NCBI RefSeq assembly: GCF_005405585.1
Contig: NZ_BJEQ01000019.1
Coordinates: 27,725 to 91,724, forward strand
Direction of reading: 5' to 3'
Source: Agarivorans sp. Toyoura001
GTDB taxonomy: Bacteria > Pseudomonadota > Gammaproteobacteria > Enterobacterales > Celerinatantimonadaceae
DNA: 64,000 nucleotides
The notes beneath the pieces are model-generated. The model made no database searches. It saw only the letters and a program-made list of their open reading frames with translations, and was not told the DNA's origin. A program made the position numbers and the translations under genes. This document shows, one piece after another, positions 17,142-27,660 of this stretch; position 1 is the stretch's first letter; each line of letters starts with the position of its first letter.

Positions 17142-17828
17142 TTAAGGCGCGATAGATTCGTAATAAGATCGGTGTCTTGAGCGACTGAATAAGAATACGA
17201 GCAAAAGACTACTAAACATAAAAACCGAAGCTGGCTCACTCACTCTTGTCGCCTCTGCAACAATCAGTACAGGGTTAATGTCTATCCAGAAATAATCGTT
17301 ATCATTTTGAACGAGAGGACTACGGAATATGCGCTCAACTTCTGGCTCGGTAATTAATGTGCGATTGTTGAGGCTTGGATTCATTAGGTAAGCGCCAGAC
17401 AAGTGCGGTAGGCCTAAATTGTGGCCTAACTCGTGAGCAAGCAACTCTCCGCCTAAACTGCCCGCGGCGTAACTAGATTCAACCACAAAATCGTTTCCAA
17501 AATACTCCCCACAACCCACTATCCCTCGATTGATTTGCGATCCGCAGGCGCTAATCGTGTCGATAAAATAAAAATTGACCACATTAGAGGGGCCAACATG
17601 CTGACTAAAAAGTTGACTCACCTCCGCGCTGGTAGTGATATCCAATAGCTCGGGAAAGACCAATTCGGTGGCGGTACCAATGCGGATATCAATGATGTTT
17701 TGGCCAAAAGTCGCTTGAGAATAAATGCTATCAAGAGCGGCTTCTTGAGTAGTAATAAACGCAGCATGAACAAAGGGAGTGGTAAGTAGTGAAATGCCGA
17801 AAATCGCCGCACGTGTAAACAATTTCAT
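17142..17828 (-). CDS. Secreted zinc metalloprotease with PEP-CTERM-like tail
   Basis: 228 aa. Signal peptide (about 1-22), then a metzincin-type zinc site HELGHNLGLPH (H132, E133, H136, H142) followed seven residues on by a candidate Met-turn AYLMNP (M149), as in matrixin/reprolysin-like proteases. C95 and C106 could form a disulfide. The C-terminus has a sorting-signal layout: SEPAS (197-201), a hydrophobic helix and RSRHR. The usual PEP triplet is replaced by SEP. Family expectation is cleavage and anchoring by an exosortase; none is in this window. Substrate unknown. It lies upstream of the lipoprotein gene on the same strand, 166 nt apart. Confidence 0.78.
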   Translation of the reverse strand: MKLFTRAAIFGISLLTTPFVHAAFITTQEAALDSIYSQATFGQNIIDIRIGTATELVFPELLDITTSAEVSQLFSQHVGPSNVVNFYFIDTISACGSQINRGIVGCGEYFGNDFVVESSYAAGSLGGELLAHELGHNLGLPHLSGAYLMNPSLNNRTLITEPEVERIFRSPLVQNDNDYFWIDINPVLIVAEATRVSEPASVFMFSSLLLVFLFSRSRHRSYYESIAP

Positions 17829-18072
17829 GATGGGTTCCTTAGCCGGGTAAGCCTAATCTAAATCATGAGTGACCAATTTTAACGATAGCAGCCAATTCTA
17901 ATTAGGCAAAGATTAACAGCAAAACTAGCTTACTTAGAGGAAGTTTTCTCGCTTAGAACAGCAGTATATTCCAAACCATTGTTTACGCAGATTTTGCATC
18001 AAATCAAAGCCAAATTTTGATAAGTCTGCTACTCTATGCCCTGTATTCATTCACCACTATAAGCTCTTTGAG

Positions 18073-20466
18073 ATGTTACATTTACCCTCTCCAGTATTGG
18101 CCATATTGCGCTCTATCATTGGCTTTTTTACTCGCGGCAAGTTTGTCCCTCAAAACCCGATTGCTGAGTTCGATCTAGATCTAAGCCAACCGATCATTTA
18201 CGTCATTCCTAGTAACTCATTAGCTGACGTGCTTACTTTACAACTTGCCTGTAAACAGCTTGGCCTGCCCGATCCCTTCGAGCCAGTGATGTTTGCCGGT
18301 GAAGCCCACCAAGGGGTAGCCTTTTTAGTCGATGGTAAAGGTGAAACCCTAGAAGCTACCATCAACCAATTTACCGCGGCTCTCAGTATTCACCGCAGCG
18401 ATGAAAGCCATAACGCACAATTAGTGCCTGTTAAATTGTTTTGGGATCGCTACCCTGGCAGAGAGAGTGTTAACGACTTAATGGGCGGCAAGCCTGAACG
18501 CCCAGCTGGCATTTTGAAGAAAACTTGGCAAGTGATTTTTAAAGGACGCGAAAACCTAATACGCTTCAGTCGTCCGGTATCACTGAAGGATATGGCACAG
18601 CGCCAAGGTTCTGATAAGCGTATTGGCCATAAGTTAGCGCGCGTAGCGCGAATCCACTTTAGCCGTATGCAAATGATCGCTACCGGGCCTAAGCTGCCAA
18701 ACCGTCGTCATATGTTTGAGCAACTGCTCGCCTCAACCATTATTCGTGAAGCGATAGCTGAAGAAGCCAAAGCAAAAAAAATTAGCCATTCTGAAGCGCG
18801 CCAAGCAGCCTTAAAATACCTAGAGGAAATTGCTGCTGACTTTTCGTATCGCAACCTTCGCATCGGTGAGTCGGTGTTAAGTTGGGTGTGGAATAAAATC
18901 TACTCAGGCATAGAAGTTAACCACGCAGAAAAGGTGCGTCAGCTAGCTCAAGAGGGCCACGAAATTGTATTCGCCCCCTGCCACCGCAGCCATATGGATT
19001 ACTTACTGTTGTCTTATGTACTCTATCATCAGGGCATGGTACCACCGCACATTGCAGCAGGCGTAAACCTTAACTTTTGGCCAGCGGGACCGTTTTTTCG
19101 CCGCGCCGGTGCATTTTTTATTCGCCGCAGTTTTAAGGGCAACAAACTCTACTCAACCGTTTTTCGCGAGTACCTCGGCCAATTGTTTAGTCGCGGTTAT
19201 TCTGTTGAATACTTTACCGAAGGTGGGCGTAGCCGCACTGGACGCTTGCTTCCACCCAAGACCGGCATGTTAGCCATGACAGTACAGGCGATGCTGCGAG
19301 GACTAGAGCGACCCGTCACTATTGTGCCCATTTACTTTGGTTACGAACACGTAATGGAAGTAGGCACTTACTACAAAGAGTTAAAGGGAAAATCCAAAGA
19401 CAAAGAATCACTATTTTCTCTGTTTGGCATGCTGCGTAAATTGCGTAATTTTGGCCATGGCTACGTAAACTTTGGCGAGCCTATCAACGTAAACCAAAGC
19501 TTAAACAAACTCGCACCCGAGTGGCGAGAGCATCCAGAAGATGGATTAAAGCCGACTTGGTTGGTGCCTGCGGTTAATGATATTTCTAACCAATTGATGG
19601 AAAACATCAACAGTGCCGCCGCAGTGAATGGCTTGTGCTTAAGTGCCATTATTTTGCTCGCTGCAGAAAATCGTGCACTGCCGCGCAAGCAGTTGGTTAA
19701 GCAAATAACCTTATGTACCTCATTGATTAAAAACGTGCCTTACAGTGACCACGTTACCCTACCAGAGCTGGATGCAGAGGCCTTGCTAGACCAAACCATC
19801 AGCTTAGATAAGTTTGAAATAAGAAGTGATTATTTAGGCGAAATAATCGGCCTTGATGAGAAACAACAAGTGCTGCTTAACTTTTACCGCAATAACATTA
19901 TTCACTTAATGATTATTCCGGCATTTATTGCTACTGCTTTACTCCAGCATCGCAGCCTTTGTCGTAACCAGTTGGTTAGCTTACTTGAACAGCTATACCC
20001 TCTATTAAAAGGCGAACTGTTCTTGCGCTATCAAGTGAGTGATATGAGCGATCTCGCCGAGCAGTACTTACAAGAGTTTGTAGCATTAAAACTGATTAGC
20101 GAAAATGGCGACTGTTTTATTATTGATAATCACCGCCGAGGTCGTTTATTGCTGCTTTCTCAAATTGCCCAAGAAAGCTTGCATCGCTATGCGATTGTAG
20201 CTGCCTTATTAGCAAAATATCCGCATTTAGAACGTGCAGAGCTAGAACAGCAAGCATTAGCAGGAGCCCAGCGCTTAGCCAAACTGCATAATATTGACGC
20301 ACCAGAGTATTACGACAAACGCATTACTACTAATCTGTTGTCGCTAATGCGAGAAAAGGGATATACAGAGACACGAGCGGCCGGCGAGCTATTCGCTCAG
20401 CTGTCACCATTGTTAGCAGACGGAGTGTATGACTCTATCAGTGAGTTACTTGAACTAGACGCTTAA
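18073..20466 (+). CDS. plsB: Glycerol-3-phosphate acyltransferase PlsB
   Basis: 797 aa, close to E. coli PlsB (807). Acyltransferase motif I is [11 protein letters not shown] (H304 and D309 of HX4D), motif [11 protein letters not shown], motif [20 protein letters not shown] and motif [14 protein letters not shown]. It makes 1-acyl-glycerol-3-phosphate, the first step of phospholipid synthesis, at the inner membrane. The ribosome site is weak (TTTGAG next to ATG), but the N-terminus aligns with the family. Its stop overlaps the ubiA stop by 4 nt on the other strand. Confidence 0.96.
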   Translation: MLHLPSPVLAILRSIIGFFTRGKFVPQNPIAEFDLDLSQPIIYVIPSNSLADVLTLQLACKQLGLPDPFEPVMFAGEAHQGVAFLVDGKGETLEATINQFTAALSIHRSDESHNAQLVPVKLFWDRYPGRESVNDLMGGKPERPAGILKKTWQVIFKGRENLIRFSRPVSLKDMAQRQGSDKRIGHKLARVARIHFSRMQMIATGPKLPNRRHMFEQLLASTIIREAIAEEAKAKKISHSEARQAALKYLEEIAADFSYRNLRIGESVLSWVWNKIYSGIEVNHAEKVRQLAQEGHEIVFAPCHRSHMDYLLLSYVLYHQGMVPPHIAAGVNLNFWPAGPFFRRAGAFFIRRSFKGNKLYSTVFREYLGQLFSRGYSVEYFTEGGRSRTGRLLPPKTGMLAMTVQAMLRGLERPVTIVPIYFGYEHVMEVGTYYKELKGKSKDKESLFSLFGMLRKLRNFGHGYVNFGEPINVNQSLNKLAPEWREHPEDGLKPTWLVPAVNDISNQLMENINSAAAVNGLCLSAIILLAAENRALPRKQLVKQITLCTSLIKNVPYSDHVTLPELDAEALLDQTISLDKFEIRSDYLGEIIGLDEKQQVLLNFYRNNIIHLMIIPAFIATALLQHRSLCRNQLVSLLEQLYPLLKGELFLRYQVSDMSDLAEQYLQEFVALKLISENGDCFIIDNHRRGRLLLLSQIAQESLHRYAIVAALLAKYPHLERAELEQQALAGAQRLAKLHNIDAPEYYDKRITTNLLSLMREKGYTETRAAGELFAQLSPLLADGVYDSISELLELDA

Positions 20467-21344
20467 ACCGCAAACCACGCCAGCCACGCATAGTGGCTGG
20501 CGATACCTAAAAATATCGCCAAACCTACGTAGTTATTATTCAAAAAAGCTTGAAAACAAGCATCACGGTCACGATATCGAATCAGCTTTTGCTGATAAAC
20601 AAATAGCACAGCAGCAGCTAACAACGCAAAATCAAAAGCCCAACTTAAATCTTTTAGGTAAGCCAATGCTGCAAAACACAATAAACTGCTTAACTGCAAC
20701 AAGGCAATGATTAGCTTGTCGAAGCGACCAAACAAAATGGCAGTAGATTTAATACCCACCAGCAAGTCATCATCACGATCCACCATCGCATACTTGGTAT
20801 CGTAAGCTATTGTCCAGCACACATTAGCCATGAGCAACAACCAGGCCTCGCTAGGCACGCTGCCAGTTTGAGCCGCATAAGCCATGGGAATACACCAACT
20901 AAAAGCCAAGCCAAGAAACAACTGAGGCAAGTGGGTATAACGTTTCATAAAGGGGTAAATAGCGGCAAGAACTAAGGCCGCAAAAGACAACAATATGGTC
21001 AGCGTGTTTTGCGTCAACACCAATAAAAATGATGCCGCTACCAAGCCAGCAAACAAACTTAAGGCGTTTCGCTCACTAACCTCGCCCGTTGCCAAGGGGC
21101 GCTGTGCAGTTCGTTTAACATGCGCATCTACTTTTCGGTCGGCATAGTCATTAATCACACAACCTGCCGAGCGCATAAAAAACACCCCCAAAACAAACAC
21201 CACAAACACCGACAAGCTAGGCAAACCTTCGGCCGCCAACCAAAGTGCCCACAGCGCTGGCCACAGCAACAACAAGGTGCCAATAGGTTTATCTGCACGC
21301 ATAAGTTGCCAATAAGGGCGAATACTAGTTAGCTGCAACACCAT
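20463..21344 (-). CDS. ubiA: 4-hydroxybenzoate polyprenyltransferase UbiA
   Basis: 293 aa membrane prenyltransferase. First Asp motif NDYADRKVD (65-73), second motif [13 protein letters not shown]. It attaches the polyprenyl tail to 4-hydroxybenzoate in ubiquinone synthesis. The start overlaps the ubiC 3' end by 20 nt; GGAG lies only 3 nt before the ATG, so the GTG one codon later (21341) is an alternative start. Arranged ubiC-ubiA as in E. coli. Confidence 0.96.
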   Translation of the reverse strand: MVLQLTSIRPYWQLMRADKPIGTLLLLWPALWALWLAAEGLPSLSVFVVFVLGVFFMRSAGCVINDYADRKVDAHVKRTAQRPLATGEVSERNALSLFAGLVAASFLLVLTQNTLTILLSFAALVLAAIYPFMKRYTHLPQLFLGLAFSWCIPMAYAAQTGSVPSEAWLLLMANVCWTIAYDTKYAMVDRDDDLLVGIKSTAILFGRFDKLIIALLQLSSLLCFAALAYLKDLSWAFDFALLAAAVLFVYQQKLIRYRDRDACFQAFLNNNYVGLAIFLGIASHYAWLAWFAV

Positions 21345-21888
21345 CTTCTCCTTGATAAGCCAAACTGTTGGGCAAAAAGATTTCGGCGACTAATAACGGC
21401 GCGCTGGCAAGAAGGAAGCGTGAACGACGCCCCCACAACGCTTGCTGAGTTTGTGCATGTTGGTAAATCGGTGAGTTCTGCTCAATTTGGCACAGTTCCA
21501 GGGTTTGTCGCTGCCCTTTATCGGTAAACAACAACTCGCCTAAGGGTTTATTTGCTAGCCGACTTATCGCAGCAGCATCCCCTTCTAATGAGCTTTTAGG
21601 AATCACACTCCGAGCAAAAACCCACGCTTTTCCATCACAGCACAACAACACTTCTCGCACCCAATAAGGTCCTTGGCAAGCAACAGCCTTGGCCTCATGT
21701 TCAGCAATCTCTGCGTACCCTTCAAACAACACCTTAATAGAAAACTGTTGGCAATGCTGGCGTAAACGAGCTGTAAGCGATCCGGGATAAACTAACCAAT
21801 CCTGTAGGGTGGCGGAATAAACAGGTAAGGCTTCAGGCAGCTGCCAATGTCCATTGGCTCCACACGGTTGGGCTTGATTCAAATTCAC
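21325..21888 (-). CDS. ubiC: Chorismate lyase UbiC
   Basis: 187 aa. Conserved UbiC elements: [30 protein letters not shown] and [10 protein letters not shown] near the C-terminus. It converts chorismate to 4-hydroxybenzoate and pyruvate, the entry step of ubiquinone synthesis, feeding UbiA. The start appears to be GTG 21888; no ATG is available in frame and the ribosome site is poor, so the exact N-terminus is uncertain. Confidence 0.92.
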   Translation of the reverse strand: MNLNQAQPCGANGHWQLPEALPVYSATLQDWLVYPGSLTARLRQHCQQFSIKVLFEGYAEIAEHEAKAVACQGPYWVREVLLCCDGKAWVFARSVIPKSSLEGDAAAISRLANKPLGELLFTDKGQRQTLELCQIEQNSPIYQHAQTQQALWGRRSRFLLASAPLLVAEIFLPNSLAYQGEDGVAAN

Positions 21889-21962
21889 GCGTTCACATAC
21901 TTCAAAGTTAGGTTCTCATTATCCGGCAATTGGCTAATTAAAGTAAACTCGACCAAGCTTAT

Positions 21963-21991
21963 TTGTGCTCATGCTACACTCAAAGTACTAT
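21963..21991 (+). promoter_or_regulatory. Candidate promoter upstream of the FliL-like gene
   Basis: TTGTGC (21963-21968), a 17-nt spacer and TACTAT (21986-21991) form a plausible sigma70 promoter about 125 nt before the 22117 start. Confidence 0.3.
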
Positions 21992-22116
21992 TTCGCTCAC
22001 TTAAGTCACTGGCTATTCTAACACCAAACACTTGGAATATTTGACGATGGTTGCTTGACCTAATGGCAACTAACAGAAACAATAAAGCTAGGACTACCAA
22101 GGAACTATAAAGCCAC

Positions 22117-22518
22117 ATGAAATTCGCACCCACGCTGCTTTTTTGCGTAAGTTTATTTTTTTCATCTTTTGCCTCTAGTCAGGAAGCAGGCGGGACCAAT
22201 TATGCCTACTTTGGTTTTGAGCCAGACATTATTACCAATTACATTAGCACCGGTAAAAAGCTCGGCTATGTGCGTATTACTGCCGAAGTGATGGTAGAAA
22301 ACCAAAGCGCGCTAAGCAGCATTGAGCATCACGCACCACTTATTCGCGATGCCATCATCGAGATTCTAGGCCACCAACGCGAAGAAGATATTAAGTCTCT
22401 GAAAGGCCGCGAAGAAATACGCATGATGTGCCAAGAGGCGGTAAATGATTTGCTGGTACAAGAAACGGGTAAAAAACTGGTGAGTAAATTGCTATTTACT
22501 AAATACCTCTACCAGTAA
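22117..22518 (+). CDS. FliL-like secreted protein
   Basis: 133 aa. Signal peptide or anchor (about 1-21), then a compact domain ending in KLVSKLLFTKYLYQ. The pattern YVRITAEVMVENQSALSSIEHHAPLIRDAIIEIL and the LKGREEIRMMCQEAVNDLL helix match the FliL family, here without the N-terminal cytoplasmic part of flagellar FliL. Small FliL-like proteins next to ubiC occur in related marine gammaproteobacteria (from memory). No flagellar genes are nearby, so a flagellar role is not shown. Confidence 0.72.
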   Translation: MKFAPTLLFCVSLFFSSFASSQEAGGTNYAYFGFEPDIITNYISTGKKLGYVRITAEVMVENQSALSSIEHHAPLIRDAIIEILGHQREEDIKSLKGREEIRMMCQEAVNDLLVQETGKKLVSKLLFTKYLYQ

Positions 22519-22540
22519 GCAACACTTACTCTGCACAATA

Positions 22541-22567
22541 AAAAGCCCATTTAAAATGGGCTTTTTT
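22541..22567. terminator. Bidirectional terminator between FliL-like gene and glpG
   Basis: AAAAGCCCATT and AATGGGCTTTT form an 11-bp stem with a 3-nt loop, with T6 on the plus side and A/T tracts on both sides; it serves two convergent genes. Confidence 0.88.
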
Positions 22568-22577
22568 GCTTTTTAGA

Positions 22578-23426
22578 TTAAGCCTGCTTTTGCTTACCAA
22601 CAAACCTATCGAGCACTGCTTGAGCGCAGCCAACAAACAAACCAAATAAATGGGCTAAGTTAGCGGTCGACGGACCGATTACATCCATAAAGCCAATCAC
22701 TAACCACACCAGCATAAACCCAACAATGGCAGGGCTTAGCTGTAACCCAGCCTGTGGCCGTAACCAACCGGTAAACCAGCAATAACCTAACAGGGCGTAA
22801 ACCACTCCCGACAAGCCGCCAAAATAAGGGCCGGTGGCCAGAAGTTGTGCCACGTTGGGGATCACAGCCGCCACAAGAGTAATCAACAACAATTTGGAGC
22901 TGCCCAACTGGCGCTCAATTTCGCCGCCTAGTTGCCACCACCACAAACCATTAAACACAATATGAATCACCGAGAAGTGTAGAAAAATCGGTGTAATCAC
23001 TCTCCAAAACTGCTCAGAAGCCAACATACTGAGCTGCGGCGTAATGGTAAGGTGCTGCATCATGTAACGGTCAAAGCCGATATTCATCAGCAAATACACC
23101 AGTCCTGCAATCAGCAATACACTTAAGGTCACTGGCCCCGCATGGGCAAAGAAGGCACTTTTTACGATGCCTTTACCACCGTAAGAAAAAGAGGCTTTGC
23201 GGCTGTCGGCAACAGTCCACGACGCTGCCAAATACTTTTCATCATTGGGGTTTTCTAAAAACTGTTTAAGCTCATATTCAGCTTTTTCAAGGTGCTGCTC
23301 ATCTTTAAGAAATACTGCTACACCTTGATCAGCGGCCGCTAACTGGCATTCAATTTTTAACACTGCCATGTAATCCACGTAAGCTTGCGCCACTCGCGGG
23401 TTACCCATCACTATTAGTTGTTTCAC
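22578..23426 (-). CDS. glpG: Rhomboid intramembrane protease GlpG
   Basis: 282 aa. N-terminal cytoplasmic domain (about 1-85), then six membrane helices. Active-site Ser206 in GGLSGVVYALLG and His259 in ANLAHLFG; HFSVIHIVFN supplies the oxyanion His and Asn residues. Positions are shifted by five from E. coli GlpG (S201/H254). It cleaves transmembrane substrates. Its start overlaps the glpE stop by 4 nt, the conserved glpE-glpG pair. Confidence 0.95.
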   Translation of the reverse strand: MKQLIVMGNPRVAQAYVDYMAVLKIECQLAAADQGVAVFLKDEQHLEKAEYELKQFLENPNDEKYLAASWTVADSRKASFSYGGKGIVKSAFFAHAGPVTLSVLLIAGLVYLLMNIGFDRYMMQHLTITPQLSMLASEQFWRVITPIFLHFSVIHIVFNGLWWWQLGGEIERQLGSSKLLLITLVAAVIPNVAQLLATGPYFGGLSGVVYALLGYCWFTGWLRPQAGLQLSPAIVGFMLVWLVIGFMDVIGPSTANLAHLFGLFVGCAQAVLDRFVGKQKQA

Positions 23427-23749
23427 TCAGCGTCACCCGACTCAATCGGTGCAACTGTTCGCCAGGCTTCAAACCCCCCTTGCAAGCTATACACTTCTTC
23501 AAAACCTTGATGAATTAGGTATTGCGCCGCACCTTGGCTAGAGATGCCGTGGTAACACATCACAATCAGCGGGGTATCAAATTCGGTATCTGACATTAGC
23601 TGGTTAAGGCTGCCATCACTTAAGTGAAACGCATTCACTGGGTGGGCTTGAGAAAATGACTGCTGATCACGCATATCAAGTAATACAGCGCCACTTTCGG
23701 CAATTTTTTGCTGAGCGCCGCTCACATCAATTTGTTCAAACTGTTCCAT
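23423..23749 (-). CDS. glpE: Thiosulfate sulfurtransferase GlpE
   Basis: 108 aa single-domain rhodanese. Active loop CYHGISSQGA with Cys65, the same position as in E. coli GlpE, which supports the ATG at 23749; a GTG three codons upstream (23758) is also open. It transfers sulfane sulfur from thiosulfate to cyanide or thiols such as thioredoxin. It is co-transcribed with glpG by overlap. Confidence 0.93.
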   Translation of the reverse strand: MEQFEQIDVSGAQQKIAESGAVLLDMRDQQSFSQAHPVNAFHLSDGSLNQLMSDTEFDTPLIVMCYHGISSQGAAQYLIHQGFEEVYSLQGGFEAWRTVAPIESGDAE

Positions 23750-23845
23750 GGTTTTCACTATCGCTATTTTTGACCCACTTTAACTGGTTTAGCCCTAAAG
23801 AAAAAGTCACACACTTTGCAGGGAGCGCCTTAGCTCACGCATAAA

Positions 23846-23869
23846 AAAAGCAAGCCTAAGCTTGCTTTT
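23846..23869 (-). terminator. Terminator of the liv operon
   Basis: AAAAGCAAGC (23846-23855) pairs with GCTTGCTTTT (23860-23869), loop of 4. On the minus strand it is followed by seven T, 19 nt after the livF stop. Confidence 0.9.
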
Positions 23870-23887
23870 GGATTAAGGGTAATAAGA

Positions 23888-24589
23888 TTACGCGCCCAAA
23901 TAGGCCTTACGTACTTCTTCGTTTACCAATAAATTATCGCCGGTATCTTCCAGAACAATTCGGCCATTTTCCAATACGTAACCGCGGTCGGCTAAGCGCA
24001 AAGCTTGGTTAGCATTTTGCTCAACCAAAAATACCGTCATGCCGCGCTGGCGTAATTGTTCAACAATATCAAAGATCTGTTGAATGATAATCGGCGCCAA
24101 ACCTAGCGATGGTTCATCTAGCAATAACAAACGTGGATTGCTCATTAGCGCTCGACCAATGGCTAGCATTTGCTGCTCGCCGCCCGACATAGTGCCTGCT
24201 CGCTGGCTTACTCGCTCTAGCAAGCGAGGAAACAAGCTGTACATTTCTTGGATCCGCTCTTCAGTTTCTTGCTTGGTCGCAAAAAAAGCCCCCATTCGCA
24301 GATTCTCTTCTACCGTTAGCCGGGAGAATATTCGTCGCCCTTCTGGTACCACTGCAATATCACCGCGCATGATGTCGTGAGTTTGGCTATGGGTAATGTC
24401 TTTTCCGTCAAACAACACTTGGCCACTGCTGGCACGAGGATCACCACACAAGGTCATCAACAAAGTGGTTTTACCCGCACCGTTGGCACCAATTAAACTA
24501 ACAATTTCACCTTGGTTAACCGTAACACTCACATCATGTAAGGCTTGGATTGGGCCATAGTGGGTCGAAACATTTTTTAACTCTAACAT
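23888..24589 (-). CDS. livF: Branched-chain amino acid ABC transporter ATPase LivF
   Basis: 233 aa. Walker A GANGAGKTTLL, Q-loop region, VPEGRRIFSRLTVEENL (typical of LivF), signature MSGGEQQMLAIGRAL, Walker B LLLLDEPSLGL and H-loop replaced by VEQNANQ, as usual for LivF. It powers import of Leu/Ile/Val with LivG. GAGGGAAGAG provides the ribosome site. Last gene of livKHMGF. Confidence 0.95.
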   Translation of the reverse strand: MLELKNVSTHYGPIQALHDVSVTVNQGEIVSLIGANGAGKTTLLMTLCGDPRASSGQVLFDGKDITHSQTHDIMRGDIAVVPEGRRIFSRLTVEENLRMGAFFATKQETEERIQEMYSLFPRLLERVSQRAGTMSGGEQQMLAIGRALMSNPRLLLLDEPSLGLAPIIIQQIFDIVEQLRQRGMTVFLVEQNANQALRLADRGYVLENGRIVLEDTGDNLLVNEEVRKAYLGA

Positions 24590-24608
24590 TGCTATCTCTT
24601 CCCTCGCC

Positions 24609-25373
24609 CTAAAACTCGCCCAAGTAGGCTTTAATCACCTCAGGGTTATTTCGAATGTCTTCCGGTTTACCATTGGCTAACGGACAACCTTGATTCACCA
24701 CATAAATGCGGTCTGAAATCCCCATTACCAGCTTCATGTCATGCTCAATCAACAATACTGATACCGACTCGTTGTCACGCAAATCAATGATTAATTTGTC
24801 TAAATCGTCAGTTTCTTTAGGGTTAAGACCGGCGGCGGGCTCGTCTAACATTAAAATTTCTGGACGGGTCACCATACAGCGAGCAATTTCTAAACGGCGC
24901 TGCTGGCCATAGGCCAAGTTACCCGCTTTACGGTTAGCAAACTCTTTAAGATCCACTTTGTCTAACCAATACTCAGCAAACGCCAAAGCGTCAGACTCAC
25001 TTTTCTTAAAAGCAGGTGTTTTTAACAAACCCGCCAAAAAGTTAGTATTGAGATGGCGGTGCTGAGCCACTAACAGGTTCTCAATCACGCTCATGTCTTT
25101 GAACAAACGTACATGCTGAAAAGTACGCACAATGCCCTTACGCGCAATTTGATGACCCGCTAAACCTTGCAGCGCTTCACCACGGTAAAGAATTTGCCCT
25201 GCTGTAGGTTTATAGAAACCCGTTAAGCAGTTAAACACTGTCGTTTTACCGGCGCCATTGGGGCCAATCACCGATACCACTTCTTTCTCATTGAGGCTTA
25301 AGGCAACGTTATTTACCGCTAACAGGCCGCCAAAGCGCATAGTAAGGCCATTTACTTCTAATAAGGGATTCAT
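24609..25373 (-). CDS. livG: Branched-chain amino acid ABC transporter ATPase LivG
   Basis: 254 aa. Walker [40 protein letters not shown], signature [13 protein letters not shown], Walker [16 protein letters not shown] and [10 protein letters not shown], all diagnostic of LivG. The start overlaps livM's stop by 4 nt. It pairs with LivF under LivH/LivM. Confidence 0.95.
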   Translation of the reverse strand: MNPLLEVNGLTMRFGGLLAVNNVALSLNEKEVVSVIGPNGAGKTTVFNCLTGFYKPTAGQILYRGEALQGLAGHQIARKGIVRTFQHVRLFKDMSVIENLLVAQHRHLNTNFLAGLLKTPAFKKSESDALAFAEYWLDKVDLKEFANRKAGNLAYGQQRRLEIARCMVTRPEILMLDEPAAGLNPKETDDLDKLIIDLRDNESVSVLLIEHDMKLVMGISDRIYVVNQGCPLANGKPEDIRNNPEVIKAYLGEF

Positions 25374-26641
25374 GCTTTGGCCTCCTCTTTTAACTCAATA
25401 TGAGGACGAGACATAGGCAGTAAACCCTGTGGTCGCCAAACCATCATAAACACCATCATTAGACCAAACATTAACATGCGATATTCGTTAAACTCGCGCG
25501 CCATTTCTGGCAATACCGTCATGATAATTGCAGCGAGTATTACTCCAACCTGCGAGCCCATTCCCCCCAATACCACAATCGCCAAAATAATCGCTGATTC
25601 AATAAAGGTGAATGATTCGGGACTAATAAAGCCTTGGCGGGCGGCAAAAAAGCTTCCGGCAAAGCCAGCAAAACCGGCACCAATGGTAAAGGCTGTTAGC
25701 TTCACCACGGTTGGATTTAACCCTAATGAGCGACAAGCAATTTCATCTTCTCGCAAGGCTTCCCAGGCGCGGCCAATCGGCATTCTTAACAAACGATTAA
25801 TCACAATCACTGTGAGAACCACCAGCAACAGCGCCATTAGATATAAGAAGATAACCTTGTATTGCGAGTTGTAGCTAATGCCGAAGAAGTTATGAAAGGT
25901 ATCAAAACCCTCCCCTTTTAGCCGACGGTTAAACTCTAAGCCAAACAGCGTCGGTTTTGGAATACTACTAATCCCGTTAGGGCCGCCTGTAAGGTGAGTT
26001 AAATTATTCAGCAATAGGCGAATAATCTCACCAAAACCTAAGGTTACAATCGCTAGATAGTCACCGCGCAAGCGCAATACCGGAAACCCAAGTAAAAAAC
26101 CAAACAAGGCTGCCATAGCGCCAGCGATAGGCAAACACATCCAGAAACCAAACCCATCAGCACTTAATAATGCATAGGTATAGGCACCTACAGCGTAAAA
26201 GCCTACATAACCCAAATCGAGTAAACCGGCCAAACCCACCACCACGTTTAGGCCTAAACCCAACATAACGTAAATAAGAGTTAGCGTGGCTAAATCAACT
26301 GAGCCGCGGCTCACCATAAATGGCCATACAATGGCGGCAGCAAGCGCAAACGACACTACCAACCGGTAGGCTTTAGGGTTTTGCTCTGGGCTTGGCAATT
26401 TAAAACTAAACTTTTTGCTTGATGCTTTTGCTTTTCTGTTTCCAAAAATAATCGGGTGTAAAAGCTGGCTTAAAAACACCGCAGCCATTCCGATAAATAA
26501 CCACTTTAAATGCTGCTCATCAGCCAAGGCTAATTTCAAGCCGCTACTGCTTGGTTCCATGCGAATACCGAGCAACCAACCAGCCAATAACATAAAGGTA
26601 ACGGTTGAGATTAGCGCACCTGATAGATTAAGTTTTTTCAT
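25370..26641 (-). CDS. livM: Branched-chain amino acid ABC permease LivM
   Basis: 423 aa with about 10 hydrophobic segments. Core permease stretch [27 protein letters not shown] and the cytoplasmic EAA-like loop [21 protein letters not shown]. The start at ATG 26641 gives an ATGA overlap with the livH stop and has AGAGGT upstream; the open frame extends 60 nt further into livH but is not supported. The N-terminal 100 residues carry two extra hydrophobic segments, as in E. coli LivM. Confidence 0.94.
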   Translation of the reverse strand: MKKLNLSGALISTVTFMLLAGWLLGIRMEPSSSGLKLALADEQHLKWLFIGMAAVFLSQLLHPIIFGNRKAKASSKKFSFKLPSPEQNPKAYRLVVSFALAAAIVWPFMVSRGSVDLATLTLIYVMLGLGLNVVVGLAGLLDLGYVGFYAVGAYTYALLSADGFGFWMCLPIAGAMAALFGFLLGFPVLRLRGDYLAIVTLGFGEIIRLLLNNLTHLTGGPNGISSIPKPTLFGLEFNRRLKGEGFDTFHNFFGISYNSQYKVIFLYLMALLLVVLTVIVINRLLRMPIGRAWEALREDEIACRSLGLNPTVVKLTAFTIGAGFAGFAGSFFAARQGFISPESFTFIESAIILAIVVLGGMGSQVGVILAAIIMTVLPEMAREFNEYRMLMFGLMMVFMMVWRPQGLLPMSRPHIELKEEAKA

Positions 26642-27564
26642 ACTTTTTCTACCTCTGGCTTGCCCAGTAACCCGGTTGGCATGAATAGCAAAACAAAACA
26701 TAACAAACCAAATGACACCACATCTTTGTACTCAGTACTAAAGTAACCGGCGGTTATCGCCTCAGTAATACCCAGTAGCAAACCACCCACTACGGCACCA
26801 GGAATAGAACCAATGCCGCCTAATACTGCTGCGGTAAAGGCTTTTAGTCCGGCCATAAAACCAATGTAAGGATTAATAACGCCGTAATAAATACCGAGTA
26901 AAACACCGGCTACAGCGGCTAGCGCAGCACCAATAACAAAGGTTAATGAGATAACTTTATTGGTATCAATGCCTAACAAGTTTGCCATACCGATATCTTC
27001 AGAACATGCTCTACAGGCGCGTCCCATTCTAGATTTAGTGATAAAAGTCGTTAATACAATCATGGCAACAAAGGTCACCACAAATATCACTACTTGCATG
27101 TAAGAGATGGTGAGATTAAAGCCATCTTCTGGGCCAAAGGTCCAACCGCCAGTGATTAAGCTTGGCATCGCAATATCTCGGCTACCTTGCGAAAGGCGCA
27201 CTAAGTTTTGCAAGAAAATTGACATACCAATCGCCGAGATCAGCGCAATAAGTCGGTTACCACCACGAACCGGCCGATAGGCGATCTTTTCGATGGTCCA
27301 GCCATAGGTACTGGTAATAATGATGCTTATGGAAAACGCACCAAACAATAAAATAGGTAAAGAGTCTAATCCCATTAGGGATAGTGCAGCGAGCACAATA
27401 AACGCGACGTAACTACCAATCATATAGACTTCGCCGTGAGCGAAGTTAATCATGCCGATAATGCCGTATACCATAGTGTAACCAATGGCGATCAGCGCAT
27501 AAGTACTACCAATGGTTAATCCATTGACTAACTGCTGAAAGAAATAGAAAAATTGCTCAGACAT
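26638..27564 (-). CDS. livH: Branched-chain amino acid ABC permease LivH
   Basis: 308 aa. [21 protein letters not shown] and [15 protein letters not shown] near the N-terminus and [20 protein letters not shown] in the coupling loop identify LivH. It forms the membrane channel with LivM. It is separated from livK by a strong hairpin. Confidence 0.95.
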   Translation of the reverse strand: MSEQFFYFFQQLVNGLTIGSTYALIAIGYTMVYGIIGMINFAHGEVYMIGSYVAFIVLAALSLMGLDSLPILLFGAFSISIIITSTYGWTIEKIAYRPVRGGNRLIALISAIGMSIFLQNLVRLSQGSRDIAMPSLITGGWTFGPEDGFNLTISYMQVVIFVVTFVAMIVLTTFITKSRMGRACRACSEDIGMANLLGIDTNKVISLTFVIGAALAAVAGVLLGIYYGVINPYIGFMAGLKAFTAAVLGGIGSIPGAVVGGLLLGITEAITAGYFSTEYKDVVSFGLLCFVLLFMPTGLLGKPEVEKV

Positions 27565-27619
27565 AGCTGCCCCAATCTAGCGGCTCTTGGCCACTAATTA
27601 GTGTCTTTTAAAACGGAAA

Positions 27620-27648
27620 ACACCGACTAACAAGGTGTTAGTCGGTGT
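27620..27648 (-). terminator. Hairpin between livK and livH (partial terminator/attenuator)
   Basis: A perfect 12-bp stem: ACACCGACTAAC (27620-27631) with GTTAGTCGGTGT (27637-27648), 5-nt loop, followed on the minus strand by TTTTCC. It follows the livK stop by 12 nt. Such a hairpin would let livK mRNA outnumber the livHMGF part, fitting the need for excess binding protein. Confidence 0.7.
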
Positions 27649-27660
27649 GTTATTGCGGAA

